In this document: positions 6,268 to 14,336 of the stretch, piece after piece | Position numbering within the stretch: position 1 is the first letter of the stretch | How the letters are laid out: the number at the start of each line of letters is the position of its first letter | DNA from: Candidatus Aquidulcis frankliniae | GTDB lineage: Bacteria; Chloroflexota; Limnocylindria; Limnocylindrales; Limnocylindraceae | DNA: 26,455 nt | Direction of reading: 5' to 3' | Assembly: GCA_009925905.1 (NCBI GenBank) | Contig: RFPZ01000007.1 | Coordinates: 1-26,455, forward strand | The notes under the pieces: model-generated | The model's database searches: none | What the model saw: the letters and a program-made list of their open reading frames with translations, nothing else | Told to the model about the DNA's origin: nothing | Position numbers and translations under genes: made by a program

Positions 6268-7683
6268 CTACCAACTGAATCGCTCAAGGTGAATTTGATC
6301 CTGCGAGACGCCGATGTCTCGGAGGCTCTTCTCGACGGTGGCCATCATGCGCGGCGAGCCGCAGAGATAAATATCGCGCTCGCGAATATCGGGATACGCC
6401 GCCCACAAGCCACCTGGTGATAGTGGATCATCATTGAAGGTGAACTGATCGCGACTCCCCGTGACAATGTCGAGCCTCGCGCCGCGCGCTTCGGCGATTC
6501 GAGTGAGCTCCCGCTTCAATACGACCGAGGCGTTGGAGGGTGCGCGGTAGAGGAGCGCCATATCACCACGACGCACGGGGAGCACCTCGAAGAGGGCCCG
6601 CAACGGCGTGATGCCGATGCCGCCTGCGATCAAGAGCACCTTCTCACGAGTGCGCACGGCACCGGTGAGGATGCCATACGGCCCCTCAAGGAAGACGCGG
6701 GTGCCAGGCTTTAGGTTCTGCAGCTCATGCGAGCGATCGCCGAGCGCCTCAACAGTAAAACGCAAGTGGATCCCATTTGGTCCGCTGGAGAGTGAGAAAG
6801 GGTTTGAACGCCACCAACCGGTTGCATTCAGCACACGAATGCCGAACCACTGCCCCGCGCGAACGGGCAACTTGTCCATCGCGCGCCCAGTAATCCAGAG
6901 CGAGGCAACCCCTTCACGTTCAATCACAACCTTGTCGATGTAGAACTGGTGGCGCAGATTGCGGAAGAGTGGTTCAAGGAATCGGAATAGGATCAGTGGC
7001 ACAATTGCAATCGCATAGAGGGCGATCCACGAGTTTCGTGCGAGTTCGTCACCAACGAAGTCGGTACCAATCGTCAGTTGATGCAAGAAGCCAAGTGCCA
7101 TGGCGATATAGACGTACAGATGAATGCCGTACCAGGTCTCATACGCGAGGCGTGCTCGTGCTGCTCGAATAGAGACGACGGCCACAACGATTAAGAGCGC
7201 GAGGGCGACCGTTGCGCCTAGGCCGCCCGCCTCCAGCATCGTAAAGGTATAGATCTGCTCCCAAACCTCACCGAGGGTTGGAACTGTGGTGACGCCAGAG
7301 AGCCCGATCGTAGAGGTCACCGCGTGAATACCAATAAACCAGACGCTGGCGAATCCGGCGAGTCGATGGATACGCGATGCCTCATCGCTTCCCAAGACCT
7401 GTTCAATGAATGGAGCGCGTGACATCAGCAGAATGCCGACCAGCGCCAAATAGGTGCCGAAGAGTGCGGCGAGCTGCCCGATGGCGACAAGGGCATTGAG
7501 CGGACTGTCGAAGAGGTCAAGGCCGCCATGCCGGACCCACATCGCAGCAATGATCAGCCCGATGCCAAGCACCCCCCAATTGAGGTCGCTCGGCGTAATT
7601 GACCAGCGCCGCGGGAGCGGCGGGCTGGTGGGCGCCAACGGGCGCGTGGAACTGGCTCGACTGGCGGTCGTCATACGGCTCAT
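6268..7683 (-). CDS. Ferric-reductase-like transmembrane protein with FAD/NAD(P)H domain
   Basis: A 471-residue fusion. The membrane part (about 35-235) has six helices with paired His106/His120 and His188/His201. The separations (82 and 81 residues between pairs) fit two stacked b hemes. The cytoplasmic part (about 245-471) is a ferredoxin-reductase-like module, with FAD motif RSNPFSLSS at 292-300, nucleotide motif GGIGITPLRA at 354-363 and a late YLCGSPRMM. Family knowledge: such proteins take electrons from NAD(P)H via FAD and hemes across the membrane to ferric iron, oxygen or a protein acceptor. Here the adjacent FMN-binding protein is the obvious acceptor. An upstream in-frame stop at 7720-7722 limits the start to 7683 or 7674. 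No clear ribosome site is present. Confidence 0.9.
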   Translation of the reverse strand: MSRMTTASRASSTRPLAPTSPPLPRRWSITPSDLNWGVLGIGLIIAAMWVRHGGLDLFDSPLNALVAIGQLAALFGTYLALVGILLMSRAPFIEQVLGSDEASRIHRLAGFASVWFIGIHAVTSTIGLSGVTTVPTLGEVWEQIYTFTMLEAGGLGATVALALLIVVAVVSIRAARARLAYETWYGIHLYVYIAMALGFLHQLTIGTDFVGDELARNSWIALYAIAIVPLILFRFLEPLFRNLRHQFYIDKVVIEREGVASLWITGRAMDKLPVRAGQWFGIRVLNATGWWRSNPFSLSSGPNGIHLRFTVEALGDRSHELQNLKPGTRVFLEGPYGILTGAVRTREKVLLIAGGIGITPLRALFEVLPVRRGDMALLYRAPSNASVVLKRELTRIAEARGARLDIVTGSRDQFTFNDDPLSPGGLWAAYPDIRERDIYLCGSPRMMATVEKSLRDIGVSQDQIHLERFSW

Positions 7684-7750
7684 CGTCGTAGTACGAGGCG
7701 TCGGATGTCCTGTACCCGTTCAAAAAGTTCGCCGTACCGCGTGAGAAGGT

Positions 7751-8716
7751 TCAAATCTTCGAGGTCCATGCGAGCGTGAGTGGCACCACCAGGCGCTCTC
7801 CTGCCTGCAGCTTGATCGCCCCACCACGATGGAACGCATCGGGCGGACCAGCTTGTGGCTCAACGCAAAGGGCGTCATCGGGGTCGTAGACCATCCAGTG
7901 GGTCACGGCGGGTCCCGCCTGCAGGGTCAGGGTGACGTCGTCGCCCCAGGTAATCTGCGGTGGTGTCGCTACCCCCACGAATGGGTCATCCCAGGTAGCC
8001 CCAGACCCTGGTGTTGCGATTCCACCATCAACGGCAGGATGCACCGCATCAACAAGGTGCAAGCCGGGCATGTCGGTGTCGCGCGCAAGCACTCCCGTTG
8101 GTGCGAACGAGAGGACCCCCTCGACACCCACCTCACTTCGGAGCGTTGCGTCGAGCAAGAACCGGCGGAAGCAGGGATGCCACCCGGCGGTAACGAGCTG
8201 CGTGACTTCTGCCGTAATGTTCAGCGTGATGGTGAGCGCGCCCGCAGTCGCGTTGCCGCTCAGTTCGGCTGCGACCTCGGCACGTGCGTTGAGCGGCCAA
8301 CCAGCCGCACGATTGAGCGGCGCGTACATCACCGCCGATCTACCGTCGCCCGACACACTTTGCTCGTTAGCACTGCTCTGATAGAGCCGCCCATGAAAGG
8401 CGTGATCGCCCCATGTCGGCGGGAATCGGTGCGCAGTGCCGGCAAGGTCGGTGAATGAGGCATTTGCCATGCGTCCGGCCCACGGGGCCATCGGAAAGAT
8501 CCCCCACGTCGCGGGGTGGCCGTTCTCCCGAACAAGTAACTCGCGACCACCAACAACAATGCTGCCAACACGGAGTCCCGCATCTGGCAACAGCGTGACC
8601 GACACGCCGTCAACGCCGAGAGTAATTGCTGTTGCCTGCAAATAATCGGGAATCTGCGGATAGGCCTCGGGCGCCGATGACGGCGAAAGGTGCGGATGCC
8701 GCGCGCTACGAATCAT
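7751..8716 (-). CDS. Aldose 1-epimerase (galactose mutarotase)-like protein
   Basis: A 321-residue protein of the galactose-mutarotase fold. Landmarks are IFPMAPWAGRM (Arg82), WGDHAFHGRL (His108), AGWHPCFRR (His180, the usual catalytic His), DDPF near 243 and LCVEPQAGPPDAF with Glu286 as the usual catalytic base. These show an enzyme acting on the anomeric centre of a sugar; whether the sugar is free, phosphorylated or different is not known. The ATG overlaps the ybaK TGA as ATGA, indicating coupling. A 67-bp gap separates it from the ferric-reductase-like gene. Its functional link to that redox cluster is unclear and may be only positional. Confidence 0.86.
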   Translation of the reverse strand: MIRSARHPHLSPSSAPEAYPQIPDYLQATAITLGVDGVSVTLLPDAGLRVGSIVVGGRELLVRENGHPATWGIFPMAPWAGRMANASFTDLAGTAHRFPPTWGDHAFHGRLYQSSANEQSVSGDGRSAVMYAPLNRAAGWPLNARAEVAAELSGNATAGALTITLNITAEVTQLVTAGWHPCFRRFLLDATLRSEVGVEGVLSFAPTGVLARDTDMPGLHLVDAVHPAVDGGIATPGSGATWDDPFVGVATPPQITWGDDVTLTLQAGPAVTHWMVYDPDDALCVEPQAGPPDAFHRGGAIKLQAGERLVVPLTLAWTSKI

Positions 8717-9237
8717 CGGGCGATGCCGATCGGCACCATCACGCCCCCGCCAACTCGCAGGAGATCCGCGGGTGACAGTTCTATCGATCGACCGCGCTGC
8801 CCCGCTGAGACGACGATCGTCGCGTGGGCACTGGCGCTGGAATCTAGAAGAAGAGGGATTGGTCGCTTGGATCCGAGCGGACTCACCCCACCCGGCACAT
8901 ACCCCGTAACGCGGCGCACGCTCTCAGCATCTGCGAGTGCGGCACGTTTTGCCCCCAGCGCCGCCGCAACTCCCTTTTCAGAAAGCTCGCCGCTGCTCGG
9001 CACCACCGCGAGGGCGAAGAGGGTGCGTGACTCTTTCGCCCCTTCTATGGCGAGTACGAGCGTCTTATAGAGGCGGTCGGGTGAGATGCCAAGAGCGGCA
9101 GCCGCGGCGTCGCCATAGGCGATGCGCTCGCCACGATGCTGCTCCACGCCGCTCAGCGGCTCAAGTTCATATTCGTGCAGCGTGAACGGCACCTTGTGTT
9201 CAGTGAGTAGTGCCGTTGCCGGGGTGCCAGCGCCCAC
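8713..9237 (-). CDS. ybaK: YbaK/EbsC-family Cys-tRNA(Pro) deacylase
   Basis: A 174-residue trans-editing protein of normal length. Visible family features are TPATALL at the N-terminus with VPFTLHEYE, the catalytic-lysine region LYKTLV (Lys58), RVTGYVPGGVSPLGSKRPIP at 109-128, SAGQRGRSIELSPADL at 144-159. By family knowledge it hydrolyses Cys mischarged on tRNA-Pro (or Cys-tRNA-Cys). The start is a GTG at 9237, five bases after the kinase stop, and the gene overlaps the following mutarotase-like gene by 4 bp. Two tRNA-Pro genes lie elsewhere in this window, but nothing shows a regulatory link. Confidence 0.92.
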   Translation of the reverse strand: MGAGTPATALLTEHKVPFTLHEYELEPLSGVEQHRGERIAYGDAAAAALGISPDRLYKTLVLAIEGAKESRTLFALAVVPSSGELSEKGVAAALGAKRAALADAESVRRVTGYVPGGVSPLGSKRPIPLLLDSSASAHATIVVSAGQRGRSIELSPADLLRVGGGVMVPIGIAR

Positions 9238-9242
9238 GAGAC

Positions 9243-10847
9243 CTACTCCTTTGTGGCGAGTGGAATGCGCACAATCAGGCGCGCACCACCACCAAGAGCG
9301 GTCTCCGCGGCGATCGTGCCGCCGTGCGCCGCGGCGATGGATCGCGCCACGGCGAGGCCAAGGCCCGCACCGCCGTGACCCCGTGGCTGCCCCGCGCCGC
9401 GATAAAACGGTTCAAAGATTCGTTCTCGTTCGGAGAGCGGTACACCTGGACCCTCATCGTCGACCCAGATCGAAGCGAGCCCTTCTGTCACGCTCGTTCC
9501 AATCGTGATGGAACTCCTGGCTGGCGAATGTCGGATCGCGTTCTCAACGAGGCCCAACACGAGTTGAATAAGTCGATCGGTATCGCCCGCAATGGTGAGG
9601 CGCTTGCGACCGATGTCGGCGCGTAACCCGAGGCCAACACGCTTTACGAGGGGTCCGGCTCGTTCCACCGCTTCGCGAGCGACATCATCAAGATTGATTC
9701 GCTGCAGATCAACAGTCACCATACGTTCGCCACCCTCTGCGCTGGCCTGTCGGCTGGAGAGGGTTAGCAGGTCGGCACTTAGGCGGCCGAGCCGCTCCGA
9801 CTCGGCGGCGATGCCGTGCAGCAGTTCGAGTCCCGCCGGCTTCACGAGACCTTCGCGCTCCAAGATTTCGGCGCTGGAGAGGATTACCGAGGCAGGTGTG
9901 CGCAGCTCATGGGAGGCACTCGCCACCAGCGCACGCTCGCGAGCCGCGGCAGCAGCGATCGGCGCGAGCGCGCGACGAGCGATCAGCAACGCCATGACCA
10001 ACGCCCCTCCAAGGGAGAGCAGGGCAACGAACACAAGTGAGCCGAAGAGATTTTGGCGCTGGGCATCGCGCACGTCGAGTCGCCCCGCCACCTGTACGTA
10101 CCCGAGGACCTTGCCGTTCGGATCTTGCGGATGACGGATTGGGGTCGTGACAACTCGGAATTCGGTACGACCGATGAGCACCGTTTTCGCGATTGGCCGC
10201 GTTGCCGTGGCATCAATCAACGTGATGACTGGGAATTCTGCACTCCCCCCAGCCGATCGCGCGAGGATGGCGCCGTTAGCGTCAAGCACGGCCCATGGAC
10301 CGCCTGCGCCAAACTCCTCGTCGGTTAACCCTGGTGGAATCGATGGTGGGGCGTCGTCGCGATGGGCACCTCGTGTAACCACAAAGAGCACAGTGGTGGC
10401 CGATGGCGCTCGCCCACTCTCATCCCCATCGTCGTCGCCCTCATCTTCGGGGTCACCACTCGGCATCGGAATGTCGCCGCTCGGTCGCGGGGATCGCTTG
10501 TCATCGGGTTTCTCGGACTCCTTTGCATCTTCTGGTTGCTCAGATTCCCCAGGCTCTTCAGACTCGGACGGGCTCGCACTCGGATCTGGCGATGTGCTCG
10601 GGAGCGGCGATGACTCTGGGAGCGGCGGTAGCTCCTCTTGAATCTCGAGGACGATGCGCTCGGCTCGTGCGACGAGGGCGTTATCGAGGCCCGCATCAAG
10701 AGCGCTATTGCCGGCTACGGCACCACCAACACCAACGAGCGCAACGATCAGCGCCGTTGCGCCGAGGATGAAGAGTGACATCTGACGACGGGTGCGCGCG
10801 AGGAGCGCCTCGATCCCTTCCCCTTTGAATTCGTCGCGGAGCGGCAT
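9243..10847 (-). CDS. Sensor histidine kinase with acidic extracytoplasmic insert
   Basis: A 534-residue membrane kinase. It has TM1 at about 24-46, an extracytoplasmic region 47-265 and TM2 at 267-290. HisKA follows with phospho-accepting His313 in ASHELRTP. The HATPase domain has N-box LVENAIRHSP (Asn436), G-boxes WVDDEGPGVP and GGAGLGLAVARSI. No clear HAMP intervenes. The sensor region starts with a low-complexity Pro/Ser/Glu/Asp stretch (about 74-148) ending in a cluster of Asp and Glu, then a folded portion (about 150-260) with WAVLDANGAILARS and VLGYVQVAG, resembling a PAS/Cache-like input domain. The acidic stretch could sense a metal or pH; that is inference. It starts two bases after the response-regulator stop, so the two genes form a coupled two-component pair. 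Confidence 0.94.
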   Translation of the reverse strand: MPLRDEFKGEGIEALLARTRRQMSLFILGATALIVALVGVGGAVAGNSALDAGLDNALVARAERIVLEIQEELPPLPESSPLPSTSPDPSASPSESEEPGESEQPEDAKESEKPDDKRSPRPSGDIPMPSGDPEDEGDDDGDESGRAPSATTVLFVVTRGAHRDDAPPSIPPGLTDEEFGAGGPWAVLDANGAILARSAGGSAEFPVITLIDATATRPIAKTVLIGRTEFRVVTTPIRHPQDPNGKVLGYVQVAGRLDVRDAQRQNLFGSLVFVALLSLGGALVMALLIARRALAPIAAAAARERALVASASHELRTPASVILSSAEILEREGLVKPAGLELLHGIAAESERLGRLSADLLTLSSRQASAEGGERMVTVDLQRINLDDVAREAVERAGPLVKRVGLGLRADIGRKRLTIAGDTDRLIQLVLGLVENAIRHSPARSSITIGTSVTEGLASIWVDDEGPGVPLSERERIFEPFYRGAGQPRGHGGAGLGLAVARSIAAAHGGTIAAETALGGGARLIVRIPLATKE

Positions 10848-10849
10848 AG

Positions 10850-11542
10850 CTACTTTGCCTTTGGTGCGTCTGCCAACCGATAGCCAACTCCCCGCACGGT
10901 TTTCAGCAGATTGTCAAAGCCCGCCTCTTCAAACTTCTTGCGCAGGTAGTGCACATACAGATCGACCACGTTGGAGTACACATCGGGCTCTGCCCCCCAC
11001 ACCTCGTCGAGCAGCTGCTGTCGCGTCAGGGCAATGCCTCGATTACGAATCAGATACGCGATGAGTGCGTACTCCCGGGCGGAGAGGTCAATCACCTTCT
11101 CGCCGGCGGTGAGTGCGTGTCGCCCCTCATCAAGCATCAGGCCTGGCACCACCTCGCGCTCCGCCTCGCCACTCGCCGACATCTCACCGCGGCGACCCAG
11201 GGCGCGCACTCGAGCGAGCAGCTCTGTGGCCGCAAATGGCTTGGTCAGGTAATCGTCGGCGCCAGAATCGAGACCCTCAACGCGATCGTCAACCGTGCCG
11301 AGTGCGGTCAACATCAGAACGGGCGTGGTGTCGCCGGCGCGGCGACGGTCGCGCAGAATAGACGAGCCCTCTAGATCCGGGAGCATGCGGTCAAGAATGA
11401 TCAAGTCCCACGACGCTGACTCCCAGAAGGTGATGCCGTCTGCACCGGTCGCGGAGAGTTGCACCGTATGTCGCTCGGCGGTAAGGAGCCGCGCAATCAG
11501 CGGACCAAGTCGAGCGTCGTCTTCAATGAGCAAAATCTTCAT
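10850..11542 (-). CDS. OmpR/PhoB-family response regulator
   Basis: A 230-residue regulator. The receiver domain shows acidic pair EDD at 7-9, phospho-acceptor Asp51 (LIILDRMLPD), Thr79 (MLTA) and Lys101 (YLTKPF). The winged-helix output domain (about 130-226) shows LTAGEKVIDLSAREYALIAYL and the recognition/wing segment VDLYVHYLRKKFEEAG ... TVRGVGYRL. The start is MKILLIEDD at 11542, where the family normally begins; an upstream ATG at 11593 would add 17 unrelated residues. No Shine-Dalgarno site precedes it. A TTGACC -35 with 17-bp spacing and -10 CACGAT ends exactly 6 nt before ATG, so the message is probably leaderless. It heads the gene run leading to the flavin redox module. Confidence 0.95.
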   Translation of the reverse strand: MKILLIEDDARLGPLIARLLTAERHTVQLSATGADGITFWESASWDLIILDRMLPDLEGSSILRDRRRAGDTTPVLMLTALGTVDDRVEGLDSGADDYLTKPFAATELLARVRALGRRGEMSASGEAEREVVPGLMLDEGRHALTAGEKVIDLSAREYALIAYLIRNRGIALTRQQLLDEVWGAEPDVYSNVVDLYVHYLRKKFEEAGFDNLLKTVRGVGYRLADAPKAK

Positions 11543-11548
11543 GCACCG

Positions 11549-11577
11549 ATCGTGGCGCGCATGGGCGGATCGGTCAA
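11549..11577 (-). promoter_or_regulatory. Promoter of the two-component/redox gene run
   Basis: On the minus strand TTGACC (11572-11577), a 17-bp spacer and CACGAT (11549-11554) are followed by 6 nt and the ATG of the response regulator. The -35 matches consensus at 5 of 6 positions, while the -10 keeps only the A2, A5 and T6 positions. Spacing is ideal for a sigma-70-type promoter with transcription starting on the ATG. Confidence 0.6.
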
Positions 11578-11640
11578 GCGAAATGGTTCGCATCTTTGAG
11601 ATTTCACATCTGCGTGCGGAGTCGTTCGCCAGCGAGGAGA

Positions 11641-11716
11641 TGGTGCGCCCTGAGGGACTCGAACCCCCGACCCTCTGGTCCGAAGCCAGATGCTCTATCC
11701 GCTGAGCTAAGGGCGC
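11641..11716 (-). tRNA. tRNA-Arg(TCG)
   Basis: A full cloverleaf of 76 nt reads on the minus strand. The 7-bp acceptor stem is GCGCCCT/AGGGCGC. The D-arm is GCTC/GAGC. The anticodon arm TCTGG/CCAGA has loop CTTCGGA, giving anticodon TCG. The T-arm has loop TTCGAGT. Discriminator A and a genomically encoded CCA (11641-11643) complete it. TCG reads CGA/CGG-type Arg codons. Confidence 0.95.
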
Positions 11717-11758
11717 CTGTGCCTATCTTCGCTTAGTTCGCCAGATCACTGGTGATGC

Positions 11759-11835
<77 letters not shown>

Positions 11836-11878
11836 ACCGATCCCGCACCGCGGGAGGGGAAGGATAGCCGATTGGCGC

Positions 11879-11884
11879 TACCCT
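11879..11884 (+). promoter_or_regulatory. -10 hexamer TACCCT of a probable leaderless promoter
   Basis: TACCCT is followed by TCGCCC (6 nt) and the ATG of the polysaccharide deacetylase at 11891. There is no Shine-Dalgarno-like sequence and no recognisable -35. Confidence 0.5.
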
Positions 11885-11890
11885 TCGCCC

Positions 11891-12748
11891 ATGAACCAGG
11901 CGGCGAATGAAGTGATCCTGCAGGTCGCACTGACCTTCGATCACGACGCCATTAGTTCGGATGTTGAGAAGGGGCACCGACCGTTTGATCGCTCAATTGG
12001 CGAATTCGGCCCGCGCGTTGGCCTCCCCCGCATCCTCAACATCCTCGCGCGCGAATCTGTGCCCGCCACCTTCTTTGTGCCAGTGCACACCGCGCACACT
12101 TGGCCCGAAAGTCTCGCCGCCATCGTGGCCGGCGGCCACGAGGTTGGCTGCCACGGCTGGGCGCATGAAGACCATGCCGCCCTCCCCCCCGGCGACGAGC
12201 GTGATCTGATCGTGCGCCAGAAGGCGGCCCTCACCGCCGCCGCCCAGAACGCCGGCTACAGACACCCGATCATCGGCTTCCGCGCCCCCTACTGGTCGCT
12301 CTCCGAGCAGACCCTGCGACACGTCGAAGATGCGGGCTTCACCTACGACTCGTCGCTCGCCTGGGAGGAGACGCGCATCACCCCCGTGCGCCATGGCGAT
12401 CAACACACCATCGAGCGCTCAATCCTTGGCACTAATGGCAGCCTGCTTGAGGCACCGATCAGCCACTGGCTCGACGACTGGCCCTGGTTTGAACCGGGTC
12501 GCGGTGGCGGACCCGCCTCACCACCGAGCGCATTCGCCGAAGTAGCCCTCGCCGAGCTGCGCCTGGCACACGCCCGCGCTGCCGCCGACCCAACACTTCG
12601 CAGCGGGGTGCTGACCTACACCTTCCACCCGGAGTGCATTGGGCGTGGCAGTCGCGCCGAGGTGCTCGAGGCGATCATCGCCGCCGGGAAAGCACTCGGC
12701 GGCGTGCACTTCACGCGGCTAGATGCCGCCGTACACGCCGCCAAGTAA
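11891..12748 (+). CDS. Polysaccharide deacetylase (NodB-homology) family protein
   Basis: A 285-residue carbohydrate-esterase-4 type hydrolase. It shows LTFDHD near residues 14-19 with the metal/catalytic Asp, TFFVPVHTA, HEVGCHGWAHEDH as the metal-binding H(S/G)xxH-like motif, GFRAPYWSLSEQTL as motif 3, and YTFHPECIGRG near the end with the last His. The lack of a signal peptide and the GCHGWAHEDH plus RAPYW forms resemble the cytoplasmic PuuE/PgdA-like branch, which includes allantoinases and peptidoglycan deacetylases. An N-acyl or allantoin-type substrate is possible but not shown. The start MNQAANEV at 11891 is preferred because upstream sequence is taken by tRNA-Pro. The gene converges on glnA with a hairpin between them. 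Confidence 0.88.
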   Translation: MNQAANEVILQVALTFDHDAISSDVEKGHRPFDRSIGEFGPRVGLPRILNILARESVPATFFVPVHTAHTWPESLAAIVAGGHEVGCHGWAHEDHAALPPGDERDLIVRQKAALTAAAQNAGYRHPIIGFRAPYWSLSEQTLRHVEDAGFTYDSSLAWEETRITPVRHGDQHTIERSILGTNGSLLEAPISHWLDDWPWFEPGRGGGPASPPSAFAEVALAELRLAHARAAADPTLRSGVLTYTFHPECIGRGSRAEVLEAIIAAGKALGGVHFTRLDAAVHAAK

Positions 12749-12763
12749 CGAACCCTTGGTCGT

Positions 12764-12780
12764 CGGGGCCCTGCCCCGTT
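12764..12780 (+). terminator. Terminator between deacetylase gene and glnA
   Basis: CGGGGC and GCCCCG pair around CCT, followed on the plus strand by GTTCCCTCTT, a T-enriched tail. It sits 16 bp after the deacetylase stop and 8 bp before the convergent glnA stop. The stem is symmetrical, so it may serve both genes. Confidence 0.6.
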
Positions 12781-12785
12781 CCCTC

Positions 12786-14168
12786 TTAGTAGAGCTCGAG
12801 GTAGCGGTCGACCTCCCAGTTTGAGACGTGCGTGCGGTACTCGTCCCACTCGGCCTGCTTGGCATCCAAGAAGTGCGAGAGGATGTGGTCGCCGAGTGCG
12901 CCACAGATAACCGGGTTTGCCTTCAGCTCGTCGATTGCCTCGATCAGGCTTCCTGGCAGCTCCTGGATCCCTTTCTGTGCGACACGTACGGAGTCCATCT
13001 CATAGAGCGACTCCTCCACCGGGTCTGGCAGCACCATCTTCTTCTCGATGCCGTCGAGACCCGCGGCGATCATCACCGCAAAGGCAAGGTACGGGTTCGC
13101 CGATGGGTCTGGGCAGCGCAGCTCCATGCGCGTTGCTTCAACCGAACGACCCGCCGAAATCATCGGCACGCGAATGAGTGCCGAACGATTGCGTCGACCC
13201 CACACCAGATACGTTGGTGCTTCGTACCCAGGAACAAGTCGCTTGTACGAGTTCACCGTTGGCGCTAACACGGCGATCATCGAGCGCGCGTGCTTCAGGA
13301 CGCCAGCCATATACGACTTGGCAATCGGCGAGAGACCATACTTGTCCTTCGCATCGTAGAAGACGTTCTTGCCGGTCTTCAGACTTGCAAGGCTCTGGTG
13401 TGTGTGCATTCCCGAACCGTTGATGCCGAAGATCGGCTTCGGCATGAAGCTTGCGTAGAGGCCGTGCTGTTTCGCAATCTCCTTCAGTGCGTACTTGAAC
13501 GTGGTGGCATTGTCGGCAGTGGCGAGCGAATCTGAATACTCAAAGTCAATCTCGTGTTGACCTGGGGCCACCTCATGGTGCGCCGTCTCGATCTTGATTC
13601 CGAGCGCCTCGAGCGCATCGACCATATCCTGGCGGATGTCAATGCCCTGATCGCCGGTGAAATCGAAGTAGCCCGCCTTGTCGTGAGGCTTCGTCACTGG
13701 GTGACCGTCGGCGCCGTACTCAAAGAGGAAGAACTCGAGTTCAGGCCCCATGTTGACCTTGTAGCCGAGCTTCGCGGCGCGCTCGACCTGGCGGCGAAGT
13801 GCGCCACGTGGGTCACCGGCGAATGGCGAGCCGTCAGGGAGAAGTACATCGCAGATGACGCGCGCGGTACCGGCGCCGCTCTCGGCGGGCGCCCACGGCA
13901 GGATGCGCCACGTGCTCATGTCGGGACGGAGCATCTGATCGCTCTCGGCGATACGCGTGAAACCTTCGACCGAGGAACCGTCGAACCAGGTGCCGTGCTT
14001 GATTGAGGCTGGCATCTGATGGATTGGAATCTGCACGCTCTTGGTGATGCCGTGCAAGTCCACGAACTGCAGTTGCACGGTGCGGATGCCAGCCTTCTCG
14101 GCCTTGGCCACCGTGGCGAGTGCGGCCTTCGTTTCGGCCTCGGTGCGTGCTCCATACCCCTTCGACAT
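12786..14168 (-). CDS. glnA: Glutamine synthetase, type I
   Basis: Makes glutamine from glutamate, ammonia and ATP in the cytoplasm as a dodecamer. The 460-residue protein has the beta-grasp part with FTRIAESDQMLRPD, metal-site MGPELEFFLF, EVAPGQHEIDF, the ATP/metal segment INGSGMHTHQSL, and VNSYKRLVPGYEAPTY then RNRSALIRVP. The adenylylation-loop sequence of the beta subtype is not evident and the length suits a GSI of the alpha or closely related type. The start MSKGYG at 14168 is set by GGAGG seven to eleven bases upstream. A longer reading to 14231 would override this strong site. The leader carries three small hairpins. Confidence 0.97.
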   Translation of the reverse strand: MSKGYGARTEAETKAALATVAKAEKAGIRTVQLQFVDLHGITKSVQIPIHQMPASIKHGTWFDGSSVEGFTRIAESDQMLRPDMSTWRILPWAPAESGAGTARVICDVLLPDGSPFAGDPRGALRRQVERAAKLGYKVNMGPELEFFLFEYGADGHPVTKPHDKAGYFDFTGDQGIDIRQDMVDALEALGIKIETAHHEVAPGQHEIDFEYSDSLATADNATTFKYALKEIAKQHGLYASFMPKPIFGINGSGMHTHQSLASLKTGKNVFYDAKDKYGLSPIAKSYMAGVLKHARSMIAVLAPTVNSYKRLVPGYEAPTYLVWGRRNRSALIRVPMISAGRSVEATRMELRCPDPSANPYLAFAVMIAAGLDGIEKKMVLPDPVEESLYEMDSVRVAQKGIQELPGSLIEAIDELKANPVICGALGDHILSHFLDAKQAEWDEYRTHVSNWEVDRYLELY

Positions 14169-14181
14169 GATCCCCCTCCGC

Positions 14182-14239
14182 CGGGCAGTGCCCGAATCTT
14201 GTGCGTACGGCACAGATTTCAGCCCCTGCAAGCCAGGGG
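14182..14239 (-). promoter_or_regulatory. Three-hairpin leader upstream of glnA
   Basis: Reading toward the start codon, the minus-strand leader has CCCCTG/CAGGGG (14223-14239, 5-nt loop), TGTGC/GCACA (14200-14214, 5-nt loop) and the palindrome CGGGCA-C-TGCCCG (14182-14194), the last touching the Shine-Dalgarno region. It does not match the glutamine riboswitch I know. It may be a 5' UTR control element or a protein-binding region; the pairing is seen, the role is inferred. Confidence 0.4.
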
Positions 14240-14336
14240 AGAAGCCGTCGGGAAGAGAATACGGCGTTTGGACTACGTCGGGAGGCGGCTTAACGGGCGA
14301 CTAGTTTGTGATCTTGCACAAGAAATAGACGTAGTC

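Noticed and set aside
11295..11705. Plus-strand open frame ending in the tRNA-Arg region
   Set aside because: It runs antisense to the response-regulator gene and into a tRNA gene; composition is not protein-like.
14169..14231. N-terminal extension of glutamine synthetase
   Set aside because: A strong GGAGG site precedes ATG at 14168 and the extension (hairpin-bearing leader) is not conserved-looking.
14306..14321. TTGTG-N6-CACAA as a CRP/FNR-like operator upstream of glnA
   Set aside because: Short arms, no second site, and no regulator of that type in the window; it may be chance.
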